DNA from: Bin87 sp965116785
Lineage (GTDB): Bacteria; Chloroflexota; Dehalococcoidia; Lucifugimonadales; UBA3495
Direction: 5' to 3'
Assembly (NCBI GenBank): GCA_965116785.1
Contig: OZ220731.1
Coordinates: 62,001-126,000 of the forward strand
DNA: 64,000 nt
Part shown: one piece after another, positions 61,960 to 64,000 of the stretch
Position numbering within the stretch: the stretch's first letter is position 1
Layout: the number at the start of each line of letters is the position of its first letter
The notes under the pieces: model-generated
Database searches by the model: none
The model's input: only the letters and a program-made list of their open reading frames with translations
Told to the model about the DNA's origin: nothing
Position numbers and translations under genes: made by a program

Positions 61960-63360
61960 ATGGCGGACTTGAATTTTGCAACCCTTTCCGGCGACTACAC
62001 CCACCTCAGCGGGGTTGAACTCGATCGCTTCAGGGGAAGCCTTCACGGGGACTCGCTGCTTCCCGGCGATGAGGGGTACGACGGCGCCCGACGGGTCTGG
62101 AACGCCATGGTCGACAAGCGGCCCGCGCTGATTGCACGGTGCAGCGGAACCGCCGACGTGATCAATGCGGTCAACTTCGCCAGGGAGAACGACCTGTTGA
62201 TTTCGGTGCGCGGCGGCGGCCACAACTTCCCGGGCAACAGCGTTTGCGAAGACGGATTGATGATTGACCTTTCGCGCATGACTGGCATCCGTGTCGATCC
62301 CGAGGGCAAGACGGTTCGCGCGCAGGGTGGCGTGAAGTGGGGGGCCTTCGACCATGAGACTCAGGTTTTCGGCCTCGCCGCGCCGGGAGGTACCGACCCT
62401 GATACGGGCATTGCGGGTCTCACGCTGGGTGGCGGCATAGGTTGGCTGTCGGGCAGCCACGGCCTCAGTTGCGACAACCTGGTCGCGGCTGATGTGGTCG
62501 CGGCCGACGGTCGGGTTCTCAACGCCAGCGCCGCCGAGAACCCCGACCTGTTGTGGGGACTTCGGGGCGGAGGGGGAAACTTCGGCGTCGTCACATCCCT
62601 GGAATACCACCTGCATCCCGTGGGCCCGATGGTGCTCGCGGGTTACCTGGTCTACCCGTACAGCCAGGCGAGGGAGTTGTTCGCACTGGTCGGCGAGTTC
62701 ACCGCCAACATGCCTGACGAGATGAACATCATCACCTTCCTGGCGACGCCGCCGGAAGGTGGCGACAAGGTGTGCCGGATTCTGCTCTGCCACTACGGCG
62801 ACATCGACGCAGGGGAGCGCGCCCTCCGGCCGCTCCGTGAGTTCGGCCCGCCGTTGTCCGATGACATTCGTCCCATGACATACTCCGAAGCCCAGGGGCT
62901 GGCGCTGGCCCCACAGGGCCGGCAGAACTACCTGAAGTCCCATTTCATGAGCGAGATCAGCGACGAAGCGCTGGAGATCACTCTGGATCATTTTGACCGG
63001 GTCACCTCGCCGCTGTCGAGCGTCCTGTTTCAGTATTTGGGCAACGCCACGAGACGCGTGCCAGCCGATGACACGGCCTTCGGGCACCGGGGCGCGTTGT
63101 GCGAATGGGCGGCCAACTCGGTCTTCCTGGACCCTGGAGAGTCCGAGGTCCACATCAGGTGGGTCCGGGAGTTCGCCGCAGCGTTGTCGCCTTTCTCCTC
63201 GGGACCGTACATCAACCAGGTGGGCGCGGAGGCAGAGGAAGGATCGGCGGAAATCCAGGCGGCCTTCGGGGGCAATTTCGACCGCCTGGCCGCGCTCAAG
63301 CAGCGGTACGATCCGACGAACATGTTCAGCCACAACCAGAACATCCGGCCTCGGAAATAG
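61960..63360 (+). CDS. FAD-linked oxidase, BBE (berberine-bridge-like) family
   Basis: 466 residues from ATG 61960. FAD_binding_4 domain with VRGGGHNFPGNS; the His in GGGHN is the usual covalent flavin attachment site. GLTLGGGIGWLSGSHGLSCDNL follows, then the BBE C-terminal signature YDPTNMFSHNQNI. Oxidises sugars, alcohols or secondary metabolites in known relatives. No signal peptide, so cytoplasmic. Substrate unknown. Confidence 0.9.
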   Translation: MADLNFATLSGDYTHLSGVELDRFRGSLHGDSLLPGDEGYDGARRVWNAMVDKRPALIARCSGTADVINAVNFARENDLLISVRGGGHNFPGNSVCEDGLMIDLSRMTGIRVDPEGKTVRAQGGVKWGAFDHETQVFGLAAPGGTDPDTGIAGLTLGGGIGWLSGSHGLSCDNLVAADVVAADGRVLNASAAENPDLLWGLRGGGGNFGVVTSLEYHLHPVGPMVLAGYLVYPYSQARELFALVGEFTANMPDEMNIITFLATPPEGGDKVCRILLCHYGDIDAGERALRPLREFGPPLSDDIRPMTYSEAQGLALAPQGRQNYLKSHFMSEISDEALEITLDHFDRVTSPLSSVLFQYLGNATRRVPADDTAFGHRGALCEWAANSVFLDPGESEVHIRWVREFAAALSPFSSGPYINQVGAEAEEGSAEIQAAFGGNFDRLAALKQRYDPTNMFSHNQNIRPRK

Positions 63361-63438
63361 GGTTTCCAGGGTTGGATTGTCCCCGTCGCCAAGGGGCATT
63401 TGCTTTCGCGGGGAACTCTCTCAACCCATTGGGCAACC

Positions 63439-64000
63439 TCAGCCTCGAAGCAGGTCCGTCAAGTCGCTGACCGGTTCTCCCTTTTCCAGCTCGTCCAGCC
63501 GGGACAGGACCTCCGCCGTCGTAGCTTCGGAAAGGGTCTCTGAAGCGCAATCCCGGAACTTCGCGCGGACATCGTCCATGGTCACGCCGCGCAGGGCGCC
63601 GGTGTTGGCGCGGTGCGCCTGTTGTCGCAGCACGCTGCCGTCCCTCATCTGGACCTCAACCTGGTGGTATCCCTCGGCCCAACTGGGTTGGCCCTCGTTG
63701 CCCGGGATGCGGCGCATTTCGATGCGTGGGATCATGGTCTGGGCCTCGGGACGCATCACCTGATCGTCGGTGAAGGACTGCAACCCGACCCGGCGGTCCA
63801 GTAGCGCGGCTGCCAGGCAATATTGCATGCTGAATTTACCTTCCAGCGACGACACGGGCCGCGCGTGGATCAGCGACCGGGGCGGGTCGAAGTCCACCAT
63901 CACGTCGATACGGTCCACCGCTCCAGGATCAATGGCAGACTGGGACAGCAGGTCGAAGGTGGCATCCAGCGCCAGGTGAGCGCTGCCGCAGCAGGGGTAT
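63439..64000 (-). CDS. MmgE/PrpD family protein, C-terminal part
   Basis: Partial gene; the frame is open to the right edge (YPCCGSAHLALDA, continuing into DRIDVMVDF). The apparent GTG at 63918 is internal. Signature PCCGSAH and FSMQYCLAAALLDR match MmgE/PrpD, whose members include 2-methylcitrate dehydratase and aconitate decarboxylase. C-terminus EPVSDLTDLLRG, stop TGA. Specific activity not assignable from this part. Confidence 0.9.
   Translation of the reverse strand, partial: YPCCGSAHLALDATFDLLSQSAIDPGAVDRIDVMVDFDPPRSLIHARPVSSLEGKFSMQYCLAAALLDRRVGLQSFTDDQVMRPEAQTMIPRIEMRRIPGNEGQPSWAEGYHQVEVQMRDGSVLRQQAHRANTGALRGVTMDDVRAKFRDCASETLSEATTAEVLSRLDELEKGEPVSDLTDLLRG

Noticed and set aside
61667..61972. 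Short ORF in an intergenic region with a VDETRIKF-like string resembling an IS6-type transposase
   Set aside because: The match is short, the frame is not sustained, no inverted repeats or target duplication were found, and the region is a divergent promoter spacer.

Overview
The window is a high-GC stretch of bacterial chromosome, with no rRNA, tRNA, phage or intact insertion sequence seen. The gene mix suggests a Chloroflexota bacterium, plausibly a Dehalococcoidia/SAR202-like marine or host-associated lineage: lipoprotein family-5 peptide-binding proteins, CaiB, GMC and SDR enzymes, standalone LON-domain and Uma2 proteins, and LeuDH. That placement is inference; no marker gene here was placed on a tree.

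The most important observation is that four genes contain an in-frame UGA exactly where their families carry a redox-active cysteine, with homologous coding continuing afterwards. They are a cobalamin-binding-like protein (3364-4302, C-x-x-U), an OsmC-like protein (6623-7084, U at the second catalytic Cys), a TlpA-like thioredoxin lipoprotein (26506-27351, U-P-H-C) and a DUF3179 lipoprotein (27362-28768, U-P-L-C). A hairpin with a G-U dinucleotide in its apical loop lies directly downstream of each UGA. UGA is used as an ordinary stop by many other genes in the window. The simplest reading is selenocysteine insertion. ORF callers split each of these genes or truncate it.

Layout: 1-2.6 kb holds priA (3' part), a small protein and a LON-domain protein. 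2.7-6.4 kb (minus) holds an amber-interrupted Uma2 gene, the C-x-x-U protein and a CPA2 antiporter. 6.6-10.5 kb holds the OsmC-like selenoprotein, then ispD, a membrane protein, ispF and cysS. 10.5-19 kb carries oxidoreductases, an EEP-family phosphatase/nuclease, a short L25, a DUF3800-like protein and secA. 18.8-21.4 kb has a YHS protein and a copper P-type ATPase. 22-25 kb is a two-gene operon of unknown function. 25.3 kb is leucine dehydrogenase.

From 36.9 down to 26.5 kb (minus) are two paralogous peptide-transporter cassettes (binding protein, two permeases, no ATPase). The second runs directly into the DUF3179 and TlpA-like selenoproteins, so an exported thiol/selenol redox pair appears to be co-expressed with a peptide importer.

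37-64 kb is catabolic and accessory: a PQQ-type beta-propeller, a hydantoinase, a Cys/Met PLP enzyme, a fibronectin-like/TRAP-binding fusion, a GMC oxidoreductase, a second Uma2, an SDR-DUF2867 protein, two DinB/MDMPI paralogues, a BNR-repeat protein, an MNT-HEPN fusion, two MFS transporters, two SDRs, an alpha/beta hydrolase, a CaiB CoA-transferase, a 5'-nucleotidase-like lipoprotein, an amino-acid-binding lipoprotein, a BBE-type flavoprotein and the C-terminal part of an MmgE/PrpD protein running off the right edge.
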